A model generated the notes under the pieces. The model was not told the origin of the DNA. It did not search any database and saw nothing but the letters and a program-made list of their open reading frames with translations. From the NCBI GenBank assembly GCA_007026445.1, contig VDMD01000007.1, forward strand, positions 992,001 to 1,056,000: a stretch of DNA of 64,000 nt, read 5' to 3'. Position 1 is the stretch's first letter. The number at the start of each line of letters is the position of its first letter. This document shows, in pieces, positions 33,295 through 45,061 of this stretch. The stretch is from Schizophyllum amplum. Its lineage: Eukaryota; Basidiomycota; Agaricomycetes; Agaricales; Schizophyllaceae. The translations under genes and the position numbers were made by a program.

Positions 33295-34413
33295 TTATCG
33301 CCTACGTCCTATGAGATGCGCAGCCGTAATTGTCGCGTGTGTAACAGCCGATTGTAGCGAGCACCGGGGGCTGATGGACAATACTACTGCAGCTTGGAGG
33401 TGTATCAAGGAGACTGCTCGAAGTGGTGAGCGCTGTACATCAGGTGTTTGCGACTTGCAGACGCCGCGGCAAGGCTGTATAAAAGACAGAACATGAGTCC
33501 ACGGCGCAAGACATAAAATCATGGAGCGATACCGACCGACCGGTTGCGCGCCAAACTGAACAAGATAGTACGAGGCGGCGACTATTGCCGACACGTCCTC
33601 GGGCTCGTTGTAGGTGACCCTCTGAGCCACCTTCCGGCAAAAGCGATTTTCTGACAGACGCATGGCGACAGCGAAGAACGAGGACGGTAAAAGGCAGGTG
33701 GCCCCAAAGTCGAGAGCGAACAGCTGGCCATCTATCGACCTTCTTCTAAAGTTACCTGGATCAATGTCGCAGGGGCACAGGAAGAGACCGTTTTCGGCTT
33801 CCGACACGATGTCGACACGACGCGAGTCCCCCTTGTGCTTAAGGATCTGCAATATCTCGCTACCATCAATTATCCGAGACGGCTGAAGACGCCTATGAAC
33901 ACTCACATTGTTGATATGGTCCTGCAAGTCCGTGACCGACGTGTAGCGAGCGGGCGCAACCCAATCAAGGAAGAAGAAGGAATGGACAAGGGTGCCTCCA
34001 ATATGTCCAGGTGCCAAATCTGGTCCGCGTATGTCGATAAGTCTTTGGACGGCCTTGGCCACGTCGTCGACATCGACTGGGCCGCAATCGCTGCCATCGA
34101 CGTACTCCATGACGATGCAGCCCAACGTGAAAGCAGGGTGCTCCCACTGGAAGGCGTCAAAGACACGAGGGGCCTTTACTAACGCAAAATCCGGGGTGCG
34201 AGCGAGTTCCTTGGACGCGAAGTCCTGCGTCCGGGCCTCGTTGACGGTAACGTAGGGGCCGTACTTAACCCATGCAATGATGGCTTCACCATTAGCATCG
34301 CGGAGGGGGAACCCGGTACCACCACAGAACCCAGCCTCCTTGCACTTGGTTATGATGGCGTCTCGATCCGGCAGAATTGAGTTCGGTAGAAAATCGTAGT
34401 CGGTGGTAGTCAT
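33295..34413 (-). CDS. Kinase-like protein, aminoglycoside-phosphotransferase fold
   Basis: Member of the basidiomycete protein-kinase-like/APH family. Its substrate is unknown and members are often multicopy. The N-lobe has WVKYGPYVTVNEARTQDF (Lys and Glu of the nucleotide pocket). The hinge is CIVMEYVDGSDC. The catalytic loop reads CDIDPGNF, with Asp and Asn but without the usual His, and the metal motif is LFALDFGATCLLP. A 60-base intron (33848-33907, starting gtgagtgttcatagg) is a multiple of three and free of stops, so it hides inside one long frame; HINN should join ILKHKGD. Similar proteins end shortly after the motif read here as YYLVQFG, whereas this frame runs about 90 residues further with no similarity. 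Either the stop has been lost or another intron is present. A TATAAG lies near 34503. Confidence 0.75.
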   Translation of the reverse strand: MTTTDYDFLPNSILPDRDAIITKCKEAGFCGGTGFPLRDANGEAIIAWVKYGPYVTVNEARTQDFASKELARTPDFALVKAPRVFDAFQWEHPAFTLGCIVMEYVDGSDCGPVDVDDVAKAVQRLIDIRGPDLAPGHIGGTLVHSFFFLDWVAPARYTSVTDLQDHINNVSVHRRLQPSRIIDGSEILQILKHKGDSRRVDIVSEAENGLFLCPCDIDPGNFRRRSIDGQLFALDFGATCLLPSSFFAVAMRLSENRFCRKVAQRVTYNEPEDVSAIVAASYYLVQFGAQPVGRYRSMILCLAPWTHVLSFIQPCRGVCKSQTPDVQRSPLRAVSLIHLQAAVVLSISPRCSLQSAVTHATITAAHLIGRRR

Positions 34414-34499
34414 AGTGGTTGACTATATCAGGGACATTAGATCGGTCACGATGCATAAGGAGGAGGAGCCACATACGAACACAAGCAACGAGAATTGAC

Positions 34500-34510
34500 T
34501 ACTTATAAGA
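34500..34510 (-). promoter_or_regulatory. TATA box of the kinase-like gene
   Basis: CTTATAAG about 90 bases upstream of the ATG at 34413 on the minus strand. Confidence 0.5.
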
Positions 34511-34854
34511 GGTCAGAGATCATGGTGGTGGCAGTAAAGGGGCGCGCGAGCCGCAGCTCGGACCGAGCCGACAATCGCCTTGAGGCTTCACGTGGTGTAA
34601 CGTGATCAGTAGTTGGATTCAACTTTGTTGCTGCCAGTGGCAGTGCTCATCACCGTGACCCAACTTGACGGCGGCGGGTCATACACGTCAAGTTTCAACC
34701 ATTACACGATACATACATAAATAATACCACGATATACATACGTGACACAACCCAAACACGGATGGTGTCAGAACGGGGCTCAAGACCGGGACGCAGGTTA
34801 TGCAACGACATGCGTTGCAGGTCTATCCCCCTGAAATGCTTCAAAGTCAGAAAT

Positions 34855-36396
34855 CTATATCAGCAAGCGCGCCATGCTCACCCATGTCTCGGTCGTCACC
34901 ACGACTCCAGATTGCTTGGATTCTGTAGGACGCGTCTGGCTCTCCGAGCCGTCGGAGAGAACGACGCGTCGTCCAGGCCCTGAGCTGCCTGAACTGATCA
35001 TCATACTCGAAAGTGTCATACTATCTGTCTCATCTTGCCGGAAGTGCCGCGCGTTGAGGGTAGCAAGAAGGGCATTGGAGTATCTGCCGGCTCATTAGCG
35101 TTAGATCCAAGGATTGCTGTCTCTAATAGAAGTAAGGCGTACAGCTTTCCCAGAGCGTAAGCCCTGCGATGCAATGAGCCTTTGGAATATGAGGCAATGA
35201 TTAGCGACGTACGGGGCTTCGTGGTATTCCTCGAGGGGATGGGCGACGAGAAGCGCCAGCTCTAAGGCTGCGACGATGGTGGTCGCGAGACCAGTTTCGA
35301 CGGACAGTGTGATCAATTTTGTGAGAAGCGTCTCTGTGCGGCGGAATGACGTTTGACGACGCGTACGAGTGAGCTATACAACGATGAACAACCAATCCGC
35401 TTGCTCGAGGACAACTGGCGCACCAGAAGAAACATCGAGATTGTGATCACGATATCGCAAAGCAGACTTCCGGATAGCCAGACCTATGTGGATATCATTA
35501 GACACATTGCGTACGTGGGAGTAACTTAACTTACTACGCAGCCAGGGAAAATCGCGACCACCGTATCAATCGGTGACTTGGTGCGACTGACAGTGCTGAT
35601 CTACGTCGTCGGTCAAGACATCGCACTGCCGGACAGAGGCTCGACCTACCCTTGCTCCGGAGATGATGGCACTGAGACACTGTACGAGCGCCAGCTGAGG
35701 ACGTCCATAAGCTGCAGGTCGATGAAGTCGCTCAAGAGCTGGTACGGACAAGGACGATGAAGCCACCCAGTGCGTAACTGCGCGTACTTCTGCCGGCTAG
35801 TATCCAGATGCGCCTTGGACGGTGAATCGGTATTTGACTGCTGATGAAATGCGAGAAGAGGCTCACCATGCGAAGAAGATTTGAATCATGGCGGAGACTA
35901 CGGTAGCGTCAGCATGTCGGTAGATGAACGGAGCGCGGACCACGTACCTATGCCGTTCACGACTAGCAAAGTCAGCGCCGTCCAAGGACGATGCGCCAGT
36001 CCTTCCAGGTCACCCCAGCGCGCGACCAAAATTCCATATGAGAGATCGGTCAAAAATCCGGTCTGCAGCGTGTCGAGGCCAGCGATCGTGTACACTTCAA
36101 GATATTTGAATGACACCGATGGCCGAGTTCATGTACACGCACGCACCTAATAACTTGATCGGGAGTGCATCCTTGCCGCTGTATGTCACGTAAAGATCTT
36201 TGTGGGCCAGGATGTGAGATTCTGCGACTGCGATGGTGTCAGTCGCTCACAAAGCTGGACGATGAACACGCCGAAGAGTAAGTAGTTGAAGATTATGCCG
36301 AGGAACTGGGGCACCAAGCTGTATAAGGGTGAGGAGCGCTGAGATAGTGAGACCGCGGAGAAGAACGTACACGGAGAGGAGCTCTGGGGGCGCCAT
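34855..36396 (-). CDS. DUF6534-type multi-span membrane protein
   Basis: Basidiomycete-specific integral membrane protein of unknown function. The ATG at 36396 gives MAPPELLSV. A GTACGT intron then joins LVPQFLGIIFNYLLFGVFIV, the family's first membrane segment. Spliced exons continue VQLYLYVTYSGKDALPIKLL, VYTIAGLDTLQTGF, a segment ending in TALTLLVVNGI, IQIFFAWRIWIL, VWLSGSLLCDIVITISMFLL and VETGLATTIVAALELALLV. The C-terminus LGKLYSNALLATLNARHF is the best family signature. About eight introns of 45-60 bases are needed, with one longer near 35520-35660. The tail is Ser-rich and ends at 34855. All segments are present, so the gene looks functional. Confidence 0.8.
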
Positions 36397-36765
36397 GAGT
36401 GGCAGTCTGGATGTCGCGCAAGCCAAAGGCTCGTGCGCGATACTCGGGTCTTATGAGGGCAATTCAAAGCGTGGCTTCGCTACGACGCTCGCACGTGGAA
36501 GCTAATAGCATCGAGAATCGGCGCCACGACAAGAGCGGACTGAAGCTGTGCTTCTTCAGGATCAACCCATATCAGAACATGATGACAAGCCAGGAGCGTG
36601 TATACAGGCTGGACGCACGGGTAGCAACAAATTTCCGACCGCGGAGTCGCCAGCATTCAATGCAGCCTGGTCATATGCGAGATTCACTTGCGATGTATCA
36701 GTACAGGTCAGCGCGGGCATCCAGCGAGGACAGTCAGTGCACTACTCGCATGCGGGCATGGGCTG

Positions 36766-37508
36766 TAGAGCTCGGTATGTAACTACGATGTTAGTAACAT
36801 ATGTATAAAACCCCTGTAAGTAACTAGTGAATAATAGTTACTCACTTGAGGGTCTCTGAAGGTGTGTTAATTACTGTTAAAAACCTTCAGGCGTCAGGAA
36901 GTAGTGCAGGACTTGGGCGGCATGGATGAGGCCCGTAGACGCGTGCCAGAACCGGATGGCTTGCGAACGGCGGACTCACCTCACTGCGGGTCGGTCCGAA
37001 CATCAGCCCACGTGACTATGGCGTGACGTTGCTGACAGTGACAGCGCCTCCGAACTGCGCTTTAAGTCTCCGCCTTTCGCCACCCTCTGCGGCACCGCTA
37101 TATATCGGGTAGTTTATACATCTGGAACTACTACCAGCCAGCTACCAACAGGACCTCTCAAGACCCTGATGAACCTTCCGGGATCCCCCATCCCAACCCG
37201 TTCCTCGTAATATGCTTCAGGATGAGCGGGCTCATCCTAGTTCTACTCCATATTATTATTGTAGCCTGAGACCCGAGGGATTTTTCTAAGCAGTCAGATA
37301 CCAATGACAAGGCTAGCTGACGCCCATTGGGAGTGACGAGTGTAAGTATACACGAACTTACAATGTATACAATGATAATATCTCATTTCTAACATGTAAG
37401 TTCATGTTAATTACTCCGGGTTATTAACTCCAGTTACACACACGTGTGAGTAACTAGTTACAAGTTACTCACATACACAGGCCCCGATGAGTTTTATACC
37501 GAGCTCTA
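36766..37508. mobile_element. Non-autonomous hAT-like element (MITE)
   Basis: Perfect 13-bp terminal inverted repeats, TAGAGCTCGGTAT at 36766-36778 and ATACCGAGCTCTA at 37496-37508. They start with TAGAG, which fits the hAT terminal pattern. The 8-bp flanks ATGGGCTG (36758-36765) and TTGGGCTG (37509-37516) match at seven of eight positions, the target-site length of hAT elements. Inside each end are further inverted matches: TATAAAAC and a GTAACT/AGTTAC hairpin (36812-36856 and 37446-37476). No transposase frame is present in its 743 bases, so it would need a transposase supplied from elsewhere. Confidence 0.75.
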
Positions 37509-37516
37509 TTGGGCTG

Positions 37517-38322
37517 AGCATTCTGATATCAGCTTCTAAAGATGTAGGGATGAGTGAATTGGGATAAAGTCGTTTCCTTACTTAGACTCAAAGCGAGAAG
37601 AACTGTGTCGTGATTCAACAAAGGGGCGCCTGTCAAGTTCAGGCAGCACATACGGATGCCGTGTTGGCCGGCCTGCCGCGGTTCGTGCTCCGTTGACAAT
37701 CCAAAGGATATCTCAGGCAGCCTGTGGGTTGGAGCCAATTCCCAGTGAGCATATAAGCTCAATCTGCCTCCTTATATGAGCGTTTCCCAGGACGCAAGCT
37801 CATACGTGGGCGCGACCATGGCGGAGGTCAACCCGAGTCTCGACACGAGTGACGAAAGTCCCACGGAACTTACCGGAGTCAGTCACGTTATAGTCACGTC
37901 TGCACCGCCTTGCCACGTCTTCATTTCAGCCTCTCCCGTGATGGGTGCCACGATGGTGGGTGAGTAGTTCCCAGACATATCAATCCCATGAATTGCTGTA
38001 TTGGTTGGAATAGGAAAGCTTCAAACCCTCATCGGTATGACACCCTGCTCAGACCTCTTCAGATAAACAAGTACAAGGGAAGTTCTTCGGACGGCTACGG
38101 TCCGCACTTGCATCACGATGTAGGAGTCAGCGGCACCTGAATCTCCTCGAGGATGCGACATAACACATGTGCTGGGACTCTACAGGGTCATCAGGACAAG
38201 ATAACCTCGCGGAAAGCGCGATCTAGGCGCGATGGCTTCGAACACCTGGAGGATTCAAAAGGGCAACGTCGCCGCTGCCGCTTCTGCTATCCCTCAGACT
38301 CGCCGTGTCATAATTTTCAATC
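37517..38322. other. Intergenic region upstream of the GMC oxidoreductase
   Basis: No gene recognised. Short frames only. Confidence 0.45.
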
Positions 38323-40899
38323 ATGACTTCGACCTCGTACGACTACATCATCGTCGGTGCGGGCACAGCCGGGCTATCGCTAGCTGTGCGTCTCGCACAA
38401 TCCGAAGCTTCAGTGCTGGTTCTCGAGGCTGGAGTGGACACGACTGCAGTGCAGGAGATCCAAGTCCCAGGTATGCTAAGCTACCTTATCGCTGCACCAC
38501 CTGCTCTAACGCGGACGCGTAGGTCTCTTCATCAAGAACATCGGTCACCCGGACCGCGATTGGGCCTTCTTCTCCAAGCCTCAGGCGCACGCCAACAATC
38601 GAGAAGTGTTCTTGCCTAGGTAGGCGCTGTTACGTCCACTATCTTCAGCTCTCATTCTCGTAGGGGGAAGGGCATAGGCGGCTCTAGCACGGTAAGCGAC
38701 GACACTGCTTAACGTCGTACTTGGACTCAGGTCTATCCAGTTGAACTTCATGCAATGGAATCGGTGCGTCTCGAAACTTGTCTTGCGTCCAATGCTTCTG
38801 ACCTTTGTAGAGCGTCATCGTGGGAGTACGATGGTGTGTGCATGTGGAAAACGAGGCGCCGCCCGCTGACAGATATTCAGCGATGGAAAGCTTCGGAATG
38901 GAAGGCTGGAACTGGAAGAACATGCTGCACTACTTCAAGAAGGTATTCCCGCCAAAATTTGGCGGCCACAGCTTACTGACGGCTCGAACAGTCGGAAATC
39001 GTGATCGCTTCAAATGACCTTCAAGAGGCGACCATGCTCAAGCTAGACCCTTCCGCACATGGGACGTCGGGTCCCATTATCGTTTCCCCGCCAACACAGA
39101 TATCAGACGTACACCTGCCTTTCCTCAAGGGCTTTGAGGAGTTGGGATTTCCTGTCAATCAAGACAGCGTACGTTCCTTTTGTATCCGCATCGATAGTCA
39201 CGCTCTGATAGAGCTGCTGTCTGCAGTCTGACGGCGACAACCTCGGCACATGGACGGGTCTCGTAAGCATCGATCCGGCGAAGGTGACACGGTCCTCCTG
39301 TGCATCGGTACGTTTTCATATAGAAATATATGTATGCATCGCTGATTACAGTCTTCCTTGCACAGGCGTACCTCACGGTCAAGACCTCATTGTCGCGCCT
39401 CGAGATTCTAACAGGGGCACAAGTCATGCGCATTGCTTTCGCCGAAGACAGTGTTACCGGCGGCCTCGCCGTCGCTGAAGGGGTTGAGTTCACCAGGGAC
39501 GGGACGACGCAGATGGTGACGGCCTCCAAAGAAGTGATCGTCTGTGCCGGTTTGTTTGAGGACCCGCCTGTCGATTATATACTGATTTTGCTCGTCCACA
39601 GGAGCGTATCAGACACCTCAGATCCTGGAGCTATCCGGTTCGAATTCACTGATATTTTAATGATCAATATTTGGCTCATGCGATCGCGCAGGGATCGGTG
39701 ACAAGCATCTGTTGAACGAGCACGGTATCGAGACCGTCGTGGATCTGCCTGGAGTGGGCAGAAATCTTCGTACGTAGTAACAAATATTCGCATACATCCT
39801 CTGATCCTTTTTGTAGAGGTTCGTATTTTCGAATGATAGCTGGGATGAATTTTGATCGTCGTGTAGGAGCACATCTTTGTGCCCACCGCCTTCGAGCTCA
39901 GGAGTGGCCTTCAGTCTTGGGACGAATTACAAGATCCACAACGCGCCGAAGAGGAGCTGAAGCGATAGTATGTGTGCCATATACTCGTGTTAACAGCATC
40001 AATGATAGACCTCTTAGCTTCGCCGAGAAGAAGGGCATGTTCGCCGCCATTCCGTACTCGTACGGCTACTTCACCTGGCAGGCCTTTGCATCGGATATCG
40101 ATATCAGTGCGGCTGTTGATGAAGCCACAAAGGATATACACGAGGTCTTTCCGTCTATCCGGAAAACGTGGGTCATGCAAAAGGAATTGCTCAGCAAGCC
40201 GGCCGCAGCGCTCGAGTAAGTACTTGCATTAGCCTCAAATAATTTCTGACATCCGTCCAGAGTTATGCAAGCCGCGAACAATTATCCGGTTATTGGTATT
40301 ACCCCGGACCCCGCTAAGGGCCATTGCTCTTTAGGAGGACTGCTGCAGCGACCGTTCTCGCGCGGTACCGTGCACATCCAGTCCATCGAGCCTCGCACGC
40401 CGCCCGTCATCGATCCCGAGTTCCTGAGCAAGAAGGCCGATCTGGCGCTTCTCGTCGAGTCCGTGCGCTTCATCCGCAAGTTGGCGGCCACCGAGGCGTA
40501 CAAGTCGTGCGTCACGCGCGAGGTTGCACCCGGACCGGCAGTGCAGACTCAGGAGGAGCTCGAGCGGTACGTGACTGAGAACTTTCAGACGCTGTATCAC
40601 CCGGTGGGCACTGCGTCTATGTTACCGAGGAAGGATGGAGGCGTTGTGGATGCGCAGTTGAAGGTTTACGGTACGGCGAACGTTCGGGTCGTGAGTATCC
40701 CTTGTTCCAGCAAGCGCACGATATTCACTCCCGTCAGGTCGATGCCTCCGTGATTCCTCTGCACATCTCGGCACATACTCAGGCAACAGTCTATGCCATT
40801 GCGGAGAAGGTCAGTGCTTAGATCGCGTACATCAACACAGCCATCTGACCATCATACTTGCAGGCGGCCGACATGATTCTGCAGGCGTCTTCGACGTAG
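38323..40899 (+). CDS. GMC oxidoreductase (aryl-alcohol/glucose oxidase-like)
   Basis: FAD flavoenzyme of the glucose-methanol-choline family. In wood-decay fungi such enzymes oxidise alcohols or sugars and supply H2O2. The ATG at 38323 gives MTSTSYDYIIVGAGTAGLSLA with the Rossmann GxGxxG motif, then VLVLEAG. Spliced exons read GKGIGGSST-LNFMQWNRASS-WEYD-AMESFGMEGWNWKNM, the family signature 1 region. Later come AGAYQTPQILELSGIGD-type segments, YHPVGTASMLP with the catalytic His, and VDASVIPLHISAHTQATVYA with the second catalytic His, ending EKAADMILQ at 40899. About twelve introns of 40-60 bases are needed. No secretion signal precedes the FAD motif, so the protein is probably intracellular. 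Substrate is not predictable from sequence. Confidence 0.85.
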
Positions 40900-40970
40900 G
40901 ACTATTCATGATACAGTAATCGTAAGGTATAAGAGGATACAAGACACAAAAGCAAAGTCCTAAAGATCGT

Positions 40971-42939
40971 CTACGTCCACGAGCGACATGACCGTTGCCC
41001 ATTACGCATGGGGTGGCTTGTCAAGTACCACTCGTCGCACCAGCCCAGCCGGCACGCACGCGTCTCCTGGTACGGGCGCGTCCCGGGCATCATCACCACA
41101 TCCTTCTCCTTCGCCATCATCCCAAGGTAGTAATCTGCACTAAGCGGGTGCTCCAGGTCGTTCAGCTCCCGCAGGTGCTGAAATTCCCAGTACCCGAAGC
41201 AGTAGACATCACGGTCGCGCTGCGTGCGCGAGAAGCGGCGCGGCACAAAAGGCACATTGTTGTGCGTGGGCGGGACGTGCGCGGCGGCATCGGAGGCGGC
41301 TTCGAACCCTGCGCGGTAAACGCGCAGCTCCGCTATGTCAGTGAAAACGAGTTCGTCGTCGGCGCAGTCGGCGATGAGGTTTCGAGGAAGGCCCTCTTCG
41401 GCGGGGACACAGGATCGCCGAGCCGCATGCTCGGACATCACTGACAGTGGTTGGTATACGGCCTGTATCACGGTGTCCGCACTGGAGTCGCCAGAGTCGC
41501 TGGATGATTCGTCCGAGCCTACTGCTCTGACGTGCGAGATAACGCGCTGGCACGCAGCGCATAGGGCTTCTGCAAGATGGCTGTGAGTACTGAGTGACAT
41601 TACGCGTAGATTCATACACACCATCGTCGTTGGTTTGAGCCGACGCGTTCACGACGTCCTTCTTCACAAGGGCATTAAGCACCGGTAGGACGGAGACAGT
41701 CTGATCGGTATAGCTCCTTACGACTGTGGCCTGCTGTATCGTGATCTCCGCAGGCGCAGAACGGAGGTCGTCGCGAGTGTAGACCGTCATCGTAGAGACT
41801 CCTCGGTCAACGCGGGCGATGGGGGATATCGTGCCGCTAGGGACGACAACGGAGGGTTGTCCCACTGTAACTGCTTGCTCCGCATGTTGCATGCGCAACT
41901 CTGAGGGATAAATATTGAGTACTTGTCTGGATGCATGATGCTCAACTCACCCTCGACGATGTAGCAACGGCAAGCCGGAAGAGCAAAATGAAGGGTTGAG
42001 TTGCGCAGCGTGATGCGAACTACGAGGAGCTCGGAATGTAGGATAGAGGAGAATGCTTCTACGATGGTGGTGTAAGGTTGATGGACAACGCGGAATGAGT
42101 CATGCAGGGAAACTGGAGGGATATCAGAGTCGCTCGCAAACAGAAATTGGCCTACTCACCAAGACGATCATCATCAAATATAACACAGAGAACGTGGAAG
42201 AGAGGCATCATGAAGACGTCTAAATTATATCGTCAGACTCAGCGTTAGAATGAGGTCAAAACACACACCATGGATAAGTTTATGGACGGGTATTATGGGA
42301 AGACAGAGAATTTCAATGAAAGACAAAGCTATAGAGAGTCCTTCACGCATATGAGGGGACAGCTGCAGAGTACGGGAAGAGGATAGTTTGATGCACTTCA
42401 CGGCGGTGACGATCTGCAACGTTGTCGTAAGCCTTTAGTTGGACGAGAGACGAGAGACGCTTGCGCACCTCTATTAAGGCGCCGATCAAGAGACCAGAGA
42501 GCAGAAGCAAGGCAATTATAGGAAGCAGATCGGACATGGGCGACGTATTGATGCGCGGAGCGTTGCCGACCCAGACGAGGTCGGTGGAGTGTGACGCGGG
42601 GATGGTGGTGGAGTCGTTAGCCTGGGCGACGCCGGGCATCTCGACGTGGTAGGAGGGCTCGTTCGTAGTTTGGTATACCGCATTTTCAGCAGCATAACTT
42701 GACTCCTCGACGGCGCAGTATAGCTCTTCGAAAGGACGGTGTGGAGCGTGGGCGGCGAGGGGGTCGTCGTCTTGATCGTCTAAGATGACTGCGGGCGGCG
42801 CAGTGATGGTGGGCTGCAGTCGATACCTTCCGGTGCCGGCGCGGAGAGCCATAGAAATAAGCCATGCCGACAGACGTCTGTACAAGTCGCGGGTTACGAG
42901 CGGGCCTGCAATCGCGGATAGTTGTGCGAGGAAGAACAT
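40971..42939 (-). CDS. Unknown single-span membrane protein
   Basis: Six exons join cleanly. The ATG at 42939 gives MFFLAQLSAIAGPLV; a hydrophilic segment then precedes one membrane span, LLPIIALLLLSGLLIGALIEV, near residue 140. Next come LSPHMREGLSIALSFIEILC, HDVFMMPLFHVLCVIFDDDR, VSLHDSFRVVHQPYTTIVEA, and a Ser/Asp-rich region (SDESSSDSGDSSAD). The C-terminal half includes FGYWEFQHLRELNDLEHPLS, YYLGMMAKEKD and GWCDEWYL. Introns of 48-58 bases fall near 42362-42424, 42218-42266, 42105-42160, 41903-41952 and 41577-41626. The first donor (GTTGCA) is unusual. No known domain is recognised. It is convergent with the GMC gene, whose stop is only 72 bases away. Confidence 0.6.
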
Positions 42940-43461
42940 AGTGGGAGGGGGGCCGCTGGACGGGTGGGTGGCGGAGGACTTGTGTTTCCTTTGAGTATTC
43001 GAGTGCTGGTATGCGGCTTCTCTGATCGGGAACCAACGATGGCCACTGCAGATATGGGTGGCGCAGGCCGGGGTAATGGATGGCGGTCCAGTAACAAACG
43101 ATGAAGGTCGGGTAAAAGGTCGGGATGGTGGCAGGCTTTATAGACGATTATCTGGAATGTCACGGAGCGGACAATGGGCACTATGGCGTCCTAAACGAGA
43201 TCTGAGAAATGGAGGATGGCCACTGCGTGACGTGACACTCTGTTGAACTTGCCCAATGGGGATTACAGCTACCAAATGAAGCAATTTCGGAAGCAGATCC
43301 GGTCGTTTGTGACACGTCCCGTGGTTGAACTGTCACAGCCTCGCACAAAGGCCTGCCGCAGCCCGGGGATCCCGGTCACAACACGCATCTTCACAAAGCG
43401 GCATGAAAGGAATCAGATTACAGACGGCAACGAACAGCCGTGTTCACATACTGCACGGCGC

Positions 43462-45061
43462 TCAGTAATATGACCCCGCTCCAGAATAGTTTGACGCCTC
43501 CGAGGTTGTCCTGTCAGCCGGCGGCCTGTCTGCATGCTCTACGCCCTCTTCCAGCGTAACGTTCTCTGCCTGACGACGTGTGTGTTCGATGCTGCCGGGG
43601 CCGAAGGCAGGTAATGGCGGTGCGTAAGGCTTGGCGGCGACCGCGGCGCGCCCCGCTGGTATACGCGACTGTAGCTCCGATTGCAAGGGTACAGGTTGAA
43701 AGTGGACCTGCCGAACGAGTTAGTCGATAGCAAAAGGGACAGGGAAACCGCACACTCACGGAATCGTTCGTCTTCTTGTAGTGTTTCAAGAACAAACTAA
43801 CCGTCGCAAGCTCGTCCGCTACGCGACCCTTGCGCAGACCCTTCGCCTCGTCCTTGCCGATGGCGATGCCCTTGACGCCTTTGCTAGCATCGCGGCTCGC
43901 CTCCAGCTCCTTCTTCGCCCACGTCAGCCAGCCGACGGCCTCGCCGCCCTTGTCGGAGCCACCGTTCTCTCCTGCGTCGATGCCTAGCCATTTGTGCGCC
44001 AAGGCGGTGTGCATGGCAGTCTCGTTGTTGAGATACGCTCGCAACGCATGGGCAACGCCTCCTGCGTCCTTCGAAGCGGCTCCCGGAGTCAAAGCCAGAG
44101 CCCGGGCAGTGCCGTATAGTTCAGCGCACTCCAGGTGAAGCTTGCCGAGGAGGCTGGGCGACGGATGAGATCGAGGAAGGGGCGGACCGGGGGTGACCGC
44201 GCTATCGTTCGCCGCCCTTGTGAGAAGCTTGCGGATAGCCAATGTCTGGGCATCAGCCAGAGCCATCCTGGTATACGCATTAGTACTGGCGCAGATACCT
44301 CAAGCGTAAGTCAACGTACGCACTTGGCGAGAGCGGTGACGACATCCTTGTGCAGATCGGGTGGTCGCACGAAGCCTGCGGCGCCGCCGTCACGACTGGC
44401 CTCCCAATCGACTAGCACACGTTCGCTGATATGCGCGAACAAACCGCTCGCGCGGCAGAGCAGGCTGACGGCGAAATTGAGCTTGTCGTCCTTGGCTCGG
44501 CGCTCAATGTCGGAGATCGACCGATCGTGCTCGTAGGCGCCGAGCGGGGCGACGACCGCGCGGGCGTGGTTGGAGAGCAGAAAGGCATAGGTGAGGAGGG
44601 AGAAGGCGAGGTCGCCATGTAGGGTGGGGATGTTCATGCGAGGGGAATCCCTGAAGACGTTGGATGAGAGCGTCGTGCGCCAGCTGAAGACTTGAGCTCG
44701 GTTAAGCGTGCTAGTGCAGGCGGACGATAGCGCGTACCTGGCTCCTCCTTCAGCCCGACTTCATCGTGAGCGACGCAGGCCATGATGCCCAGGAGCTGGG
44801 GCAGGTAATCATCGATGACCTGCTCGAGCGTGAGCGATCGTCCGATCCATCGCAGGGACAACGCACCTTGACCTGCTTGAGGTAGTCCCTCTCGACGCCT
44901 TCTGTGCGCTTGCTCTCTTTCAGCGCAGCGCGGAGGTTCGCCCTTTGCTGGGTTGCGACGGTTATGTGAGCAGTGTAGGACTTTGCAGCGCTGTGATCCG
45001 TGCAGAAGTCGGCGAACGAGATGGCGCCGGTGGTCGGGAGCTCGTAGAGGTATGTGCTCAT
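43462..45061 (-). CDS. palC: BRO1-domain protein, PalC/Rim23-like
   Basis: PalC is a BRO1-domain protein of the fungal ambient-pH pathway. It connects the plasma-membrane Pal/Rim sensor complex with ESCRT-III (Vps32) at cortical sites. The ATG at 45061 gives YELPTTGAISFADFC, the conserved PalC N-terminus. Exons then read DDYLPQLLGIMACVAHDEVG, the NIPTLHGDLAFSLLTYAFLL region, IAIGKDEAKGLRKGRVADEL and SLFLKHYKKTNDSVHFQPVP, the basic core shared by BRO1 domains. Five exons with short introns give about 470 residues, near the usual PalC size. The tail after the BRO1 domain is short and rich in Gly, Ser and Tyr (ending NYSGAGSYY). A BROX-like protein is the alternative. Confidence 0.8.
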
